Shown here one piece after another: positions 35,023 to 43,824 of a stretch of DNA of 64,000 nt; positions within the stretch are counted from its first letter, which is position 1; each line of letters begins with the position of its first letter. Position numbers and translations under genes: made by a program. The DNA comes from Bacillota bacterium (GTDB lineage: Bacteria; Bacillota; Clostridia; Christensenellales; Aristaeellaceae), in NCBI GenBank assembly GCA_023396045.1, contig JAEWXD010000002.1, positions 3,148 through 67,147 on the forward strand, written 5' to 3'. The notes below the pieces were generated by a model. The model searched no databases. It was not told the DNA's origin and saw only the letters and a program-made list of their open reading frames with translations.

Positions 35023-35679
35023 ATGATACAAACAAAAGATTTATTTAGTTTAGAAGAGAGTTTAGCAGGCGACTACCTTGCAAGCTTTATTTACCCTTGG
35101 GAAGCTTTGGCAGGTATTAAGGACTGTATTTTAGCTTTGGGCGCAAAGCTTGGAGCAGAATATACGCAGATAAGCCCACAGGTTTGGGTGCACCAAACCG
35201 CCGTCGTTGCCCCTACCGCTTACATCGGCGCACCTTGCATTATTGGGGCATATACCGAAGTGCGCCATTGTGCCTTTATACGTGGCAGTGCCATTGTGGG
35301 CGAACATTGTGTAGTGGGTAATTCTGTAGAGCTGAAAAATGTTATTTTATTTAACCATGTGCAAGTGCCCCACTACAACTATGTAGGCGACTCTATTTTA
35401 GGCTACTATGCACATATGGGCGCAGGCTCTATTACCAGCAATGTAAAAAGTGATAAAAGCTTGGTAGTGGTGCACAAAGACGGGGAACACCTGCAAAGCG
35501 GTTTAAAGAAATTTGGTGCTATGCTCGGTGATTACGTAGAAGTAGGTTGCAACTCTGTGTTAAACCCCGGCGCAATTATAGGCAAAAACAGCAGTGTATA
35601 CCCCTTGAGCTGCGTGCGTGGCGTAGTGCCTGCAAATAGCATACACAAAAACAGTGGCGAAATAATTCAAAAGAGGTAA
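35023..35679 (+). CDS. Left-handed beta-helix (hexapeptide repeat) protein, GlmU C-domain-like
   Basis: 218 aa. After an N-terminal helix region (about 1-45) come hexapeptide repeats (VWVHQTAVVAPTAYIGAPCI through GAIIGKNSSVYPLSCVRGVV). The stretch VELKNVILFNHVQVPHYNYV followed by DSILGYYAHMGAGS matches the acetyltransferase half of GlmU, including the HMGAGS region. No nucleotidyltransferase domain is present. Lies 2 nt before glmM, so a role in making UDP-GlcNAc precursors is likely. ATG 35023 has GGGA 10 nt upstream. Confidence 0.8.
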   Translation: MIQTKDLFSLEESLAGDYLASFIYPWEALAGIKDCILALGAKLGAEYTQISPQVWVHQTAVVAPTAYIGAPCIIGAYTEVRHCAFIRGSAIVGEHCVVGNSVELKNVILFNHVQVPHYNYVGDSILGYYAHMGAGSITSNVKSDKSLVVVHKDGEHLQSGLKKFGAMLGDYVEVGCNSVLNPGAIIGKNSSVYPLSCVRGVVPANSIHKNSGEIIQKR

Positions 35680-35681
35680 TT

Positions 35682-37031
35682 ATGGGAAAATATTTTGGTA
35701 CAGACGGTTTCCGTGGGGAAGCCAATAAAGACTTAACATACAACCACGCATCTAAAATCGGCCGTTTTTTAGGCTGGTATTATGGTAAAAGGCTTAATAA
35801 AAAGGCAAAAGTGCTTATAGGGAAGGATACCCGCCGTTCCAGCTACATGTTTGAATATGCCTTGGTTGCCGGTTTGGTTGCCAGCGGTGCAGATGCATAC
35901 ATTATGCACGTTACCACCACCCCCAGTGTAAGCTATATTACCCGCTGTGATAAGTTTGATTGTGGTATTATGATTTCTGCCTCTCACAACCCCTACTATG
36001 ACAACGGTATTAAGTTGGTAAATAATTTGGGCGAAAAAATGGACGAAGAAACCATAACCAAAATTGAAGAATACTTAGATGGCAACGTAGAAATTCCACT
36101 TGCAGAACGCGATGAAATTGGCAGAACCGTAGACTATGTAGCCGGCAGAAACCGTTACATCGGCTACTTGATTTCTTTAAGCCGTTACAGCTTTAGCGGT
36201 GTAAAAATTGCCTTAGACTGCGCCAACGGATCTGCCTGGAGCATTGCCAAAGGTGTGTTTGATGCCTTGGGCGCAAGCACTTATGTTATTAACGCTGAAC
36301 CGGATGGGTTTAACATTAACACCAACTGCGGCTCTACCCATATTGAACATTTACAAAAATATGTAGTAGACAATCACTTGGATTTGGGCTTCGCCTTTGA
36401 TGGCGATGCCGACCGTTGCCTTGCCATAGACGAAAAAGGTCAACTTGTCACCGGCGACCATATACTTTACATTTATGCCAAATATATGAAGGAACGCGGC
36501 AAGCTGTTAAACAATAAAATTGTTACCACCATTATGAGCAACTTTGGCCTATATAAAGCCTTGGATACACTGGGTATAGAATATGAAAAAACAGCCGTAG
36601 GCGATAAATACGTATATGAAAATATGCTTGCCAACGGCCATAGGCTCGGTGGCGAACAAAGCGGCCATATTATATTTAAAAAATATGCAAGCACTGGCGA
36701 CGGTGTATTAACAGCCCTAAAGTTAATGGAAGCTATGCTTGCCAAAGAAAAACCTCTCAGCGCTTTGCATGAAGACTTTGTATTCTTCCCCCAAGTGCTT
36801 AAAAATGTGCGCGTACATTCTAAGGCAGAAGCACAAAATGACCCTGCCGTACAAGCAGCCGTGCAAAATGTAAGCGAAAAGCTTGGCAACAACGGCCGTG
36901 TACTTGTGCGTGAAAGTGGAACTGAGCCTGTAATTCGTGTAATGGTGGAAGCCGGCGACCATGATACCTGCGAAAAATATGTAAATGAAATTGTCGATAT
37001 ACTTGTAAAGCAAGGGCATAGTATAGCATAA
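35682..37031 (+). CDS. glmM: Phosphoglucosamine mutase
   Basis: 449 aa, full length. Converts glucosamine-6-P to glucosamine-1-P for peptidoglycan. FGTDGFRGEA at the start, phosphoserine loop ISASHNP (S101), metal site FAFDGDADRC, sugar loop GEQSGH and phosphate loop VRESGTEPVIRVM. Coupled to the beta-helix gene. Confidence 0.95.
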   Translation: MGKYFGTDGFRGEANKDLTYNHASKIGRFLGWYYGKRLNKKAKVLIGKDTRRSSYMFEYALVAGLVASGADAYIMHVTTTPSVSYITRCDKFDCGIMISASHNPYYDNGIKLVNNLGEKMDEETITKIEEYLDGNVEIPLAERDEIGRTVDYVAGRNRYIGYLISLSRYSFSGVKIALDCANGSAWSIAKGVFDALGASTYVINAEPDGFNINTNCGSTHIEHLQKYVVDNHLDLGFAFDGDADRCLAIDEKGQLVTGDHILYIYAKYMKERGKLLNNKIVTTIMSNFGLYKALDTLGIEYEKTAVGDKYVYENMLANGHRLGGEQSGHIIFKKYASTGDGVLTALKLMEAMLAKEKPLSALHEDFVFFPQVLKNVRVHSKAEAQNDPAVQAAVQNVSEKLGNNGRVLVRESGTEPVIRVMVEAGDHDTCEKYVNEIVDILVKQGHSIA

Positions 37032-37036
37032 TATAG

Positions 37037-37073
37037 TAAAATTCCGAAACCCATAAGGCTTCGGAATTTTTTA
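37037..37073 (+). terminator. Terminator after glmM
   Basis: AAAATTCCGAA (37038-37048) pairs with TTCGGAATTTT (37060-37070) followed by TTAT. Confidence 0.85.
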
Positions 37074-37210
37074 TATATTTTGCTTAATAAAATTGCCGCT
37101 CATGCGTTTTGAACTTTGGCATATTTTTAAATTATTTTTTTATAAATTTTTTGTGCAAATGAATATAACACATAGATGTTGTATTGCATTTTTTCATTTA
37201 TAAAATATAT

Positions 37211-37254
37211 AAAAATTCCAAAACCAGATAATAGCCACCTGTTTTGGAATTTTT
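37211..37254 (-). terminator. Terminator after the small unknown gene
   Basis: AAAAATTCCAAAAC (37211-37224) and GTTTTGGAATTTTT (37241-37254) form a 14-bp perfect stem. On the minus strand it follows the stop at 37257 and is followed by ATATAT; A/T-rich arms make it usable in both directions. Confidence 0.75.
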
Positions 37255-37256
37255 AT

Positions 37257-37664
37257 TTATGATTGTTTTAAATACGCCTCTATATACTCTTTTATTTTCT
37301 TTGCTATATACACCTTATCTTGCAAATCCTGCTCGCTATTGGGGCAAAACTGTTGCACGCCTTCTTGTATATAGTTGCGTGCGGGGAACGCTCTATCTCT
37401 ATACATTTGCCCTAATGTGCGCGTTGCGCCCTTGCACACAAAATGTATAGCGTTGGGTTTGCTTGCAAACAGTTTTATGCCGGCCACAGAGAGTTCCACA
37501 CGTTCTATATCGCTTAGAGGAATGACTCTTTGCACCGTATCATAAACAGGGAAAAACCTTGCGGAGCTTTGTGTGGCAAGCACGATATGATCTTCATAAA
37601 GTGTACAAACGGCATGGTTTTTAGCATTGTAATGGGCAACGATTTCAAATAATTTTTGTTTCAT
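37257..37664 (-). CDS. Small cytosolic protein of unknown function, PH-like pattern
   Basis: 135 aa from ATG 37664; TTG 37676 is also in frame. AAAGG is only 2 nt before the ATG, so translation may be weak. The middle (HIVLATQSSARFFPVYDTVQ, then VIPLSDIERVELSVAGIKLF) has the alternating strands of bacterial PH-like domains, followed by a C-terminal helix. It lies just after the mgl operon terminator and may depend on read-through. Not recognised. Confidence 0.5.
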   Translation of the reverse strand: MKQKLFEIVAHYNAKNHAVCTLYEDHIVLATQSSARFFPVYDTVQRVIPLSDIERVELSVAGIKLFASKPNAIHFVCKGATRTLGQMYRDRAFPARNYIQEGVQQFCPNSEQDLQDKVYIAKKIKEYIEAYLKQS

Positions 37665-37682
37665 ATCCTTTACCAATAGAAA

Positions 37683-37698
37683 AAGCCCAAAAGGGCTT
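37683..37698 (-). terminator. Terminator of the mgl operon
   Basis: AAGCCC-TTTT-GGGCTT on the minus strand, followed by TTTC. Short stem; partial read-through into the next gene is possible. Confidence 0.7.
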
Positions 37699-37706
37699 GT
37701 TCTATA

Positions 37707-38690
37707 TTATTTTTTAGTTCTATATTTACGCATATCTAAGATACAAGCAACCAAGATAACGCCACCTTTAATAATGTAGGCAACACCACCGGAGATACCA
37801 AGGAAGGTCATGGCTGTCATAATAAGTTGCATCATAAGCACACCTAAAATAACACCTGAAATTTTACCGGTACCACCTACAAAGCTTACACCGCCAATAA
37901 CTACGGCAGAAATGGCATCGCTTTCATAGCTAAGGCCAAGGGTTGGGCTGGAGTTGCCAATACGTGCGGCTTCAATAAAACCGGAGTAGCCATAGAGAGC
38001 ACCTGCAAGCATGAATACACATACGATGGTAAACAATACATTTACACCGGATACTCTGGCTGCTTCTTCATTAGAACCTACAGCGAACATATTTTTGCCA
38101 AAGGTTGTTTTGTTCCAAACAAACCACATAACCACAGTGATAATGGCTGCAAGCAATACATACCAGTTTACTTGCCTACCTGCCAAAGTAAAAATGGCTT
38201 GGTTAGAAAAAGCACTCATAGGAATTTGTTTTGAATTGGAAACAGTAAGATAAATACCATAAATCATCAATTGGGTTGCAAGTGTTACGATAAATGGATG
38301 CAATTTGAATTTACCCATGCAGAAGCCGTTTACAAAGCCAATGGCTGCGCCAATCACTACAACAGCCAATATTGCAACAACAGGAGAGGCTGCCCCAACT
38401 ACTTTTTGCATAATAATAGCAGAAATAAAACCGGCAAGGCCTATCATTCTACCACCAGAAAGGTCGGTACCTGCCAGTATAATACAGCCGGCAACACCCA
38501 ATGCCATAGGCAAGCGGGCAGCGGTTAGGCTTAGTAAGTTTACTAAGTTAGGTACTTTTATAAAGGCAGGTGTGCGAATGGCAACGTAAACACTAAGTAA
38601 CAAAATGAGTATAATCATTGCATTGTCCAGCGCCCAGTTTAAAACATCGATTGCACGCACATTAGAAAGTCTTTTTTTCGTTTGTTCCAT
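37707..38690 (-). CDS. mglC: Galactose/methyl-galactoside ABC transporter permease
   Basis: 327 aa, BPD_transp_2 family permease with eight to ten hydrophobic segments. GTDLSGGRMIGLAGFISA and FVGGTGKISGVILGVLMMQL are typical of MglC/RbsC. Last of the mglB-A-C operon. Confidence 0.93.
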   Translation of the reverse strand: MEQTKKRLSNVRAIDVLNWALDNAMIILILLLSVYVAIRTPAFIKVPNLVNLLSLTAARLPMALGVAGCIILAGTDLSGGRMIGLAGFISAIIMQKVVGAASPVVAILAVVVIGAAIGFVNGFCMGKFKLHPFIVTLATQLMIYGIYLTVSNSKQIPMSAFSNQAIFTLAGRQVNWYVLLAAIITVVMWFVWNKTTFGKNMFAVGSNEEAARVSGVNVLFTIVCVFMLAGALYGYSGFIEAARIGNSSPTLGLSYESDAISAVVIGGVSFVGGTGKISGVILGVLMMQLIMTAMTFLGISGGVAYIIKGGVILVACILDMRKYRTKK

Positions 38691-38701
38691 CGGTATTCTC
38701 C

Positions 38702-40207
38702 TTATACATACTTAGAAGCAAGAGTCATAATTTCTTCTTGGGTGGTGTTTTGGGCATCTACTTCACCGGCGAGCCTACCACCACTCATTACCAAAATTCT
38801 ATCGCATACGCCAAGCAATTCCGGCATTTCGGAAGAAACCATCATTACAGACTTTCCTTCCTTGGCTATATTGTGTACCAATTGATAAATTTCATATTTA
38901 GCACCTACGTCAATACCACGTGTAGGTTCATCCAAAAGCAGCACTTCCGGGTTGGTGAGCAACCATCTGCCAAAAATAACTTTTTGTTGGTTACCACCGG
39001 AAAGGCTACGGATTTTAGTTTTTTGGCTTGGTGTTTTAATACTCATAGCAGAAATCATTTTTTGCGTGCTTTCCTGCATTTTTTTACTATTGAGCAAGAA
39101 GCCGCTCACATGGTTTTTTAAGCTGGAAATAACCGTGTTTTCCATAATGTTTAAAATGCCAAAAATACCGGTGGCTCTACGTTCTTCTGTAAGAAGGGCA
39201 AAACCGTTTTTAATAGATTCCTTCGGTGTACGGTTATAAATCTGCTTGCCATGCAAAGTGATTTTACCACTTTTGCGTGTTGCATTGCCAAAAATGTTTT
39301 CAAGCAATTCCGTTCTGCCCGATCCATCCAAACCTGCTACACCCAAAATTTCACCTTTTTTAAGGGTAAAACTTACATCTTGCAAGCAAGAATATTGGGC
39401 AGAGAGGCCCTCTACTGTCATAATATCTTCGTGGCTTGGGGTGTGGGCTTTATGTGGAAACTGATTGCTCATTTCCCTGCCTACCATAAGGCGAATAATT
39501 TCTGCTTTGGTAAGATCCTTTGCAGCTTTGGTGGCAATGTATTGGCCGTCGCGCATAATGGTTACTTCATCAGAAATACGCAAAATTTCGTCCATTTTAT
39601 GAGAAATATAGATAATACCGCAACCACGCGCTTTTAACATTTCAATAATTTTAAACAAATGCTTTACTTCGGTTTCGTTTAAAGAGGAAGTAGGTTCGTC
39701 TAAAACAATTACTTTAGAGTTAAAAGAAACGGCTTTGGCAATTTCTACCATTTGGCGTTGGGAAACCGGCATTGTACCCATAATGGTTTTGGGGTTTACT
39801 TGCACATTGAGTTCTTCAAACACACGCATGGTATCTGCATACATTTGTTTTTCACTTACAAAGGGTAAGCCCTTCATTTTAGGGTAGCGGCCCAGCCAAA
39901 TATTATCCATTACATTGCGCTTTAAGGCTTGGTTTAACTCCTGGTGCACCATTGCCACACCATTGTCTAAAGCTTCTCTGGAGTTTTGGAAATTAACTTC
40001 TTTTCCATCCAGCACAATGCTGCCTTCATCTTTGTAATAAATACCAAACAAGCATTTCATTAAGGTGGATTTACCTGCACCGTTTTCACCCATAAGGGCG
40101 TGCACAGTACCTGCTTTCAAAGTTAAATTCACCTTATCTAAGGCTTTTACACCCGGGAAAGACTTGCTTATACCCTGCATTTGCAGCAAAATTTTATTTT
40201 CTGCCAT
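38702..40207 (-). CDS. mglA: Galactose/methyl-galactoside ABC transporter ATP-binding protein
   Basis: 501 aa with two ATPase domains: the first with GENGAGKST and VLDEPTSSLNE, the second with a divergent Walker A (GLDGSGRTE) and LSGGNQQK plus LLLDEPTRGID. This tandem form, with the second site degenerate, is normal for sugar MglA/RbsA proteins. 11 nt before mglC. Confidence 0.94.
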   Translation of the reverse strand: MAENKILLQMQGISKSFPGVKALDKVNLTLKAGTVHALMGENGAGKSTLMKCLFGIYYKDEGSIVLDGKEVNFQNSREALDNGVAMVHQELNQALKRNVMDNIWLGRYPKMKGLPFVSEKQMYADTMRVFEELNVQVNPKTIMGTMPVSQRQMVEIAKAVSFNSKVIVLDEPTSSLNETEVKHLFKIIEMLKARGCGIIYISHKMDEILRISDEVTIMRDGQYIATKAAKDLTKAEIIRLMVGREMSNQFPHKAHTPSHEDIMTVEGLSAQYSCLQDVSFTLKKGEILGVAGLDGSGRTELLENIFGNATRKSGKITLHGKQIYNRTPKESIKNGFALLTEERRATGIFGILNIMENTVISSLKNHVSGFLLNSKKMQESTQKMISAMSIKTPSQKTKIRSLSGGNQQKVIFGRWLLTNPEVLLLDEPTRGIDVGAKYEIYQLVHNIAKEGKSVMMVSSEMPELLGVCDRILVMSGGRLAGEVDAQNTTQEEIMTLASKYV

Positions 40208-40270
40208 CGTTTTCTCCTTTTATTGCAAGTGACCTTGCTTTTTATAAGGTTTAATAAACCCATATTGCCT

Positions 40271-40300
40271 TTTCTGTTTCAACAGTTTATTAAACAGAAA
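40271..40300 (-). other. Intercistronic hairpin between mglB and mglA (inner)
   Basis: TTTCTGTTT (40271-40279) and AAACAGAAA (40292-40300) form a 9-bp stem in the 183-bp gap between the two genes. Confidence 0.5.
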
Positions 40301-40342
40301 GTAAAATTTTGACGCAAAATTTACAATTCCCTATATAGAGAA

Positions 40343-40370
40343 GTGAAGGAGCCTAAGAAGGCTCCTTCAC
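40343..40370 (-). terminator. Intercistronic hairpin directly after mglB
   Basis: GTGAAGGAGCC (40343-40353) pairs perfectly with GGCTCCTTCAC (40360-40370), with a further T-A pair and a 4-nt loop. No T run follows, so it is more likely an mRNA 3'-end stabiliser than a terminator. Confidence 0.75.
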
Positions 40371-40390
40371 AATAATGTTATGAGCGAAAA

Positions 40391-41467
40391 TTATTCACCT
40401 GCATAAACTGCATAAGGAATTTGAACGAACCAACCGTCAACTACTTTGTAGTTTTCGTTTAGGCCTTCTAATTTATCTTTGCCTTCAATCAAGTTAGCGG
40501 TGATAGTAGCAACTGCGTCTGCCATACCAACTGCGTCTTGTTTGATTGTACCGGTCATGATACCGTCTTTGATCATTTTTTGAGCTTCTTCTACAGCGTC
40601 AACACCAAATACCGGGATCACTTTTTCGTCTTTGCTCTTATTGTAGCCAACTTGTTGCAAAGCTGCGATAGCACCGAAAGCCATACCGTCGTTGTTGCAG
40701 ATAACCAATTCTACCATGTTGTTGTTAGCTTCGCTATATTGAGCCAAGATGGTTTGCATATAGTCTGTAGCTGCAGCAGAACTCCAAGTACCGTTTTGGT
40801 CTACCAAGTATTTGGCTGTGTTGTTTTCATCATAGAATTTTAAAGGTTTTTTGCCGGCTGCTGTTAAAATAGCGTCTGCATTTTCTACACCAAATTTAGT
40901 TCTTGCAATGGCTTCTTGGTTTGCTTCGTCGCCTTTGAACATTACATAGCTGATTTCGCCGTCGCCGTTTAAGTCTAATTTGTCATAGTTTTCTAAAACG
41001 TAAGCGCCAATCATGTCGCCTTGCATACGGCCAGCATCTTCAAAGTTTGTACCTACGAAAATGGATTTTTCATAGCTTTCAAACATAGCTTTTGCTTCAG
41101 CATCGTCTTGAGAAACGGCACGGTTGAAGAATACTACTGGCAAACCAGCATTTTTGCCGATTTCTAATAATTTTTCTGCAACACCGATGGAGCCGGATTC
41201 TACCAAGTTAACAACCAATGCGTTTGTACCGGAAAGTACAGCAGAGTCTAAGTCTTCGTTTTGTTGTGTTTGTACAGCGTTGCTGTCTTTATCTAACACT
41301 TCAATGCCTTTGGCTGTAAGAGCTTCGTTTAAAGCGTTACGAACGCTTGTGAGGTAGATATCACCAAAGGTGTACCAAGATACAACAGCTTTGCCTTCTG
41401 CCATTGCGCTACCTGCAATGCTTAATACAAGAATTGCAGCCAATAAAATGGATAGAAATTTTTTCAT
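40391..41467 (-). CDS. mglB: Galactose/glucose-binding protein
   Basis: 358 aa. Signal peptide MKKFLSILLAAILVLSIAGSAMA. Periplasmic-binding-protein-like I fold; the calcium-site loop LDLNGDGEISYV is the hallmark of galactose/glucose-binding proteins. AAGGAG lies 9 nt before the ATG at 41467; an extension to 41560 is not supported. Leads the mgl operon. Confidence 0.93.
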   Translation of the reverse strand: MKKFLSILLAAILVLSIAGSAMAEGKAVVSWYTFGDIYLTSVRNALNEALTAKGIEVLDKDSNAVQTQQNEDLDSAVLSGTNALVVNLVESGSIGVAEKLLEIGKNAGLPVVFFNRAVSQDDAEAKAMFESYEKSIFVGTNFEDAGRMQGDMIGAYVLENYDKLDLNGDGEISYVMFKGDEANQEAIARTKFGVENADAILTAAGKKPLKFYDENNTAKYLVDQNGTWSSAAATDYMQTILAQYSEANNNMVELVICNNDGMAFGAIAALQQVGYNKSKDEKVIPVFGVDAVEEAQKMIKDGIMTGTIKQDAVGMADAVATITANLIEGKDKLEGLNENYKVVDGWFVQIPYAVYAGE

Positions 41468-41579
41468 TTGAAATTTCTCCTTTTGTTTTTTTATAAAGCG
41501 AGTTGTAAAACTTGTATAAACCCAAGATTTAAAAAACCGCAGAGCAATACAATGCACCACGCTTTATTTGTTTAGGAAT

Positions 41580-41608
41580 ATTATAAACCATATGCAATAA
41601 ATAATCAA
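41580..41608 (-). promoter_or_regulatory. Promoter of mglBAC
   Basis: On the minus strand TTGATT (41608-41603), 17-nt spacer, TATAAT (41585-41580), leaving a leader of about 105 nt. Confidence 0.75.
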
Positions 41609-41766
41609 TATTTTGTTTGTAAAATGTATGTTTTTTTGCAGTTTATGCCTGCTTTTAAACAAATTTTTATATAAAGCAAGCTCAAAGCCTTACTTTGCCT
41701 GCAAACCGCAAAAAATAATTTATATGCAATTTTTATGTATAAACTTTGTATTTTTAACTATAAAAA

Positions 41767-41795
41767 TTGACATAAGCACGCAATTATACTACAAT
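41767..41795 (+). promoter_or_regulatory. Promoter of alaS
   Basis: TTGACA (41767-41772), 17-nt spacer, TACAAT (41790-41795). The leader is only about 28 nt, so no T-box control is possible from this start. Confidence 0.8.
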
Positions 41796-41829
41796 AAAAA
41801 CGTTATTGTAATTAAAGGAGCAAAGAGAT

Positions 41830-43632
41830 TTGAAACATATAAGTAGTGATGAATTAAGAAGTTTATACTTAAATTTCTTTAAAGAAAAAGGCCACGCTGT
41901 TATTTCCAGCGCAAGCATTATACCGGACAACGACCCTACCGTATTATTTACCACTGCCGGTATGCACCCACTGGTACCCTACCTTATGGGGCAAAAACAC
42001 CCTGCAGGCACAAGGCTTACCGATGTGCAAAAATGCATACGTACCGGTGATATTGACGAAGTAGGCGATGCAAGCCACCTTACATTCTTTGAAATGTTGG
42101 GCAACTGGAGCTTGGGCGACTATTTTAAAAAAGAAGCTATCTCTTGGAGCTGGGAATTTTTAACAAGCCCCAAATACCTAGGTATACCCAAAGAAAAACT
42201 TGCGTTTTCTGTATTTGCAGGCGATGCTGACGCCCCACGCGATGAAGAAAGCTTTCATATTTGGGTAGAAAACGGCGCCATTAAAGAGAACATTTTCTAT
42301 TTGCCAAAGAAAAACAACTGGTGGGGCCCTGCCGGCCAAACCGGCCCATGCGGACCGGATAGTGAAATGTTCATTATCACAGACAAAGAACCTTGCTGTG
42401 CAGAATGCAGCCCTGCTTGCGATTGCGGCAGATACCTTGAAATCTGGAACGATGTATTTATGCAATACAACAAGCAAGCCGATGGTAGCTTTGTACCGCT
42501 TACCCAGAAGAACGTTGATACCGGTATGGGCTTAGAACGTACACTTTGCGTATTAACCGGCAAAAAGAGCGTATACGAAACCGAAGTTTTTGAAAAAGAA
42601 ATAGCCAAAATAGCAGAACTTTGCGGCAAGCAATATGGTGAAAGCGAAGAAATTACACGCGCCTTCCGTATTGTAGCAGACCATATACGTACATCTACCA
42701 TTATTTTGGGTGATGACTTAGGGGTTAGCCCATCCAACGTTGACCAAGGTTATGTATTGCGCCGTTTGATTCGCCGTGCAGTGCGCTTTGGTAAAAAGCT
42801 CAATATGCCAGAAAACTTCACACCTATGGTGGCAGAAGTAATTATTGATCAATACAAAGCCGTTTACCCGGAACTTGAACGCAACCGTAACTTTGTATTA
42901 GAACAATTAAAATTAGAAGAAGAACGTTTTGCCAAAACCTTGGAACAAGGCACCAAAGAATTTGAAAAATTGGTAGAAAAACTCAAAATCAGCGGTGTTT
43001 TAAGTGGCAGGCTCGCCTTCCGTTTATATGATACTTTTGGTTTCCCTATTGAAATGACACAAGAACTTGCCAAAGAAAACAATTTAAGTGTAGACATGGA
43101 AGGTTTTGCAGCAGCCTTTAAGAAACACCAAGAACTCAGCAAAGCCGGTAGTGAACAAAAGTTCAAAGGCGGTCTTGCCGACCATAGTGAAGAAACTACA
43201 AAGCTGCATACAGCAACCCACTTGTTGCACAGTGCCTTACGCAGAGTGCTTGGGGATGAAGTGGCACAAAAAGGCAGTAACATTACCGCAGAACGCTTGC
43301 GTTTTGACTTCTCCTTCAGCAGAAAAATGGAAGAGCATGAAATTCGTGAAGTAGAGCGATTGGTAAACGAAGCCATCCAAGCCAAAATGCCCATCACTTG
43401 CGAAGAAATGACCGTAGAAGAAGCCAAGGCTGGTGGCGCTATTGGCCTATTTGGTGATAAATACGGCGAGCGTGTAAATGTATATACTATGGGCAACTTC
43501 AGCAAAGAAATTTGTGGTGGCCCACACGCAAGCAATACCGGCGACTTAGTAGCTTTCAAGATTCAAAAAGAACAAAGCTCCAGCGCCGGCGTACGCCGTA
43601 TCAAAGCTGTGATTGGCGAACAAGCAAAATAA
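41830..43632 (+). CDS. alaS: Alanine--tRNA ligase, short form lacking the C-terminal domain
   Basis: 600 aa, against about 870-880 for the common bacterial enzyme. Aminoacylation core present (TTAGMHPLVPYLMGQKHP, FFEMLGNWSLGDYFKKEAI, GMGLERTL). Editing domain present with HTATHLLHSAL and the CGGPHAS zinc motif. It ends after RRIKAVIGE, so the coiled-coil/C-Ala domain is missing by nature, not by frameshift. A Cys cluster CCAECSPACDCG (189-200) in the core could bind zinc. TTG start with GGAG 9 nt upstream. Confidence 0.92.
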   Translation: MKHISSDELRSLYLNFFKEKGHAVISSASIIPDNDPTVLFTTAGMHPLVPYLMGQKHPAGTRLTDVQKCIRTGDIDEVGDASHLTFFEMLGNWSLGDYFKKEAISWSWEFLTSPKYLGIPKEKLAFSVFAGDADAPRDEESFHIWVENGAIKENIFYLPKKNNWWGPAGQTGPCGPDSEMFIITDKEPCCAECSPACDCGRYLEIWNDVFMQYNKQADGSFVPLTQKNVDTGMGLERTLCVLTGKKSVYETEVFEKEIAKIAELCGKQYGESEEITRAFRIVADHIRTSTIILGDDLGVSPSNVDQGYVLRRLIRRAVRFGKKLNMPENFTPMVAEVIIDQYKAVYPELERNRNFVLEQLKLEEERFAKTLEQGTKEFEKLVEKLKISGVLSGRLAFRLYDTFGFPIEMTQELAKENNLSVDMEGFAAAFKKHQELSKAGSEQKFKGGLADHSEETTKLHTATHLLHSALRRVLGDEVAQKGSNITAERLRFDFSFSRKMEEHEIREVERLVNEAIQAKMPITCEEMTVEEAKAGGAIGLFGDKYGERVNVYTMGNFSKEICGGPHASNTGDLVAFKIQKEQSSSAGVRRIKAVIGEQAK

Positions 43633-43637
43633 TACTG

Positions 43638-43668
43638 TTCCCTCTAAATTCATAGAGGGAATTATTAT
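43638..43668 (+). terminator. Terminator after alaS
   Basis: TTCCCTCTA (43638-43646) pairs with TAGAGGGAA (43653-43661), followed by TTATTATT. Confidence 0.75.
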
Positions 43669-43723
43669 TCAAAAATATTTTTGTATAATCAGGAATTTTT
43701 TAGCGAAATATACACAAATATGG

Positions 43724-43756
43724 TTGACACTGCAAATAAACTATGTTACCATAGTT
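43724..43756 (+). promoter_or_regulatory. Promoter of the PAP2 gene with palindrome over the -10 box
   Basis: TTGACA (43724-43729), 17-nt spacer, TACCAT (43747-43752). The palindrome AACTATG-TTAC-CATAGTT (43739-43756) covers the -10 box, the usual place for a repressor operator. Confidence 0.7.
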
Positions 43757-43772
43757 GCATTGGTAGTTTTTG

Positions 43773-43801
43773 GAACCATTCCTTGTAGTTGGGAATGGTT
43801 C
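43773..43801 (+). promoter_or_regulatory. Leader hairpin before the PAP2 gene
   Basis: GAACCATTCC (43773-43782) pairs with GGAATGGTTC (43792-43801) in the 5' leader; only a short T run follows. It may tune mRNA stability or act as a weak attenuator. Confidence 0.55.
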
Positions 43802-43824
43802 TTTCCATATTATAAGGAGAGAGT

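Noticed and set aside
42864..43559. 231-codon minus-strand frame opposite alaS
   Set aside because: Antisense shadow of a well-conserved tRNA synthetase; no start signal or recognisable pattern.
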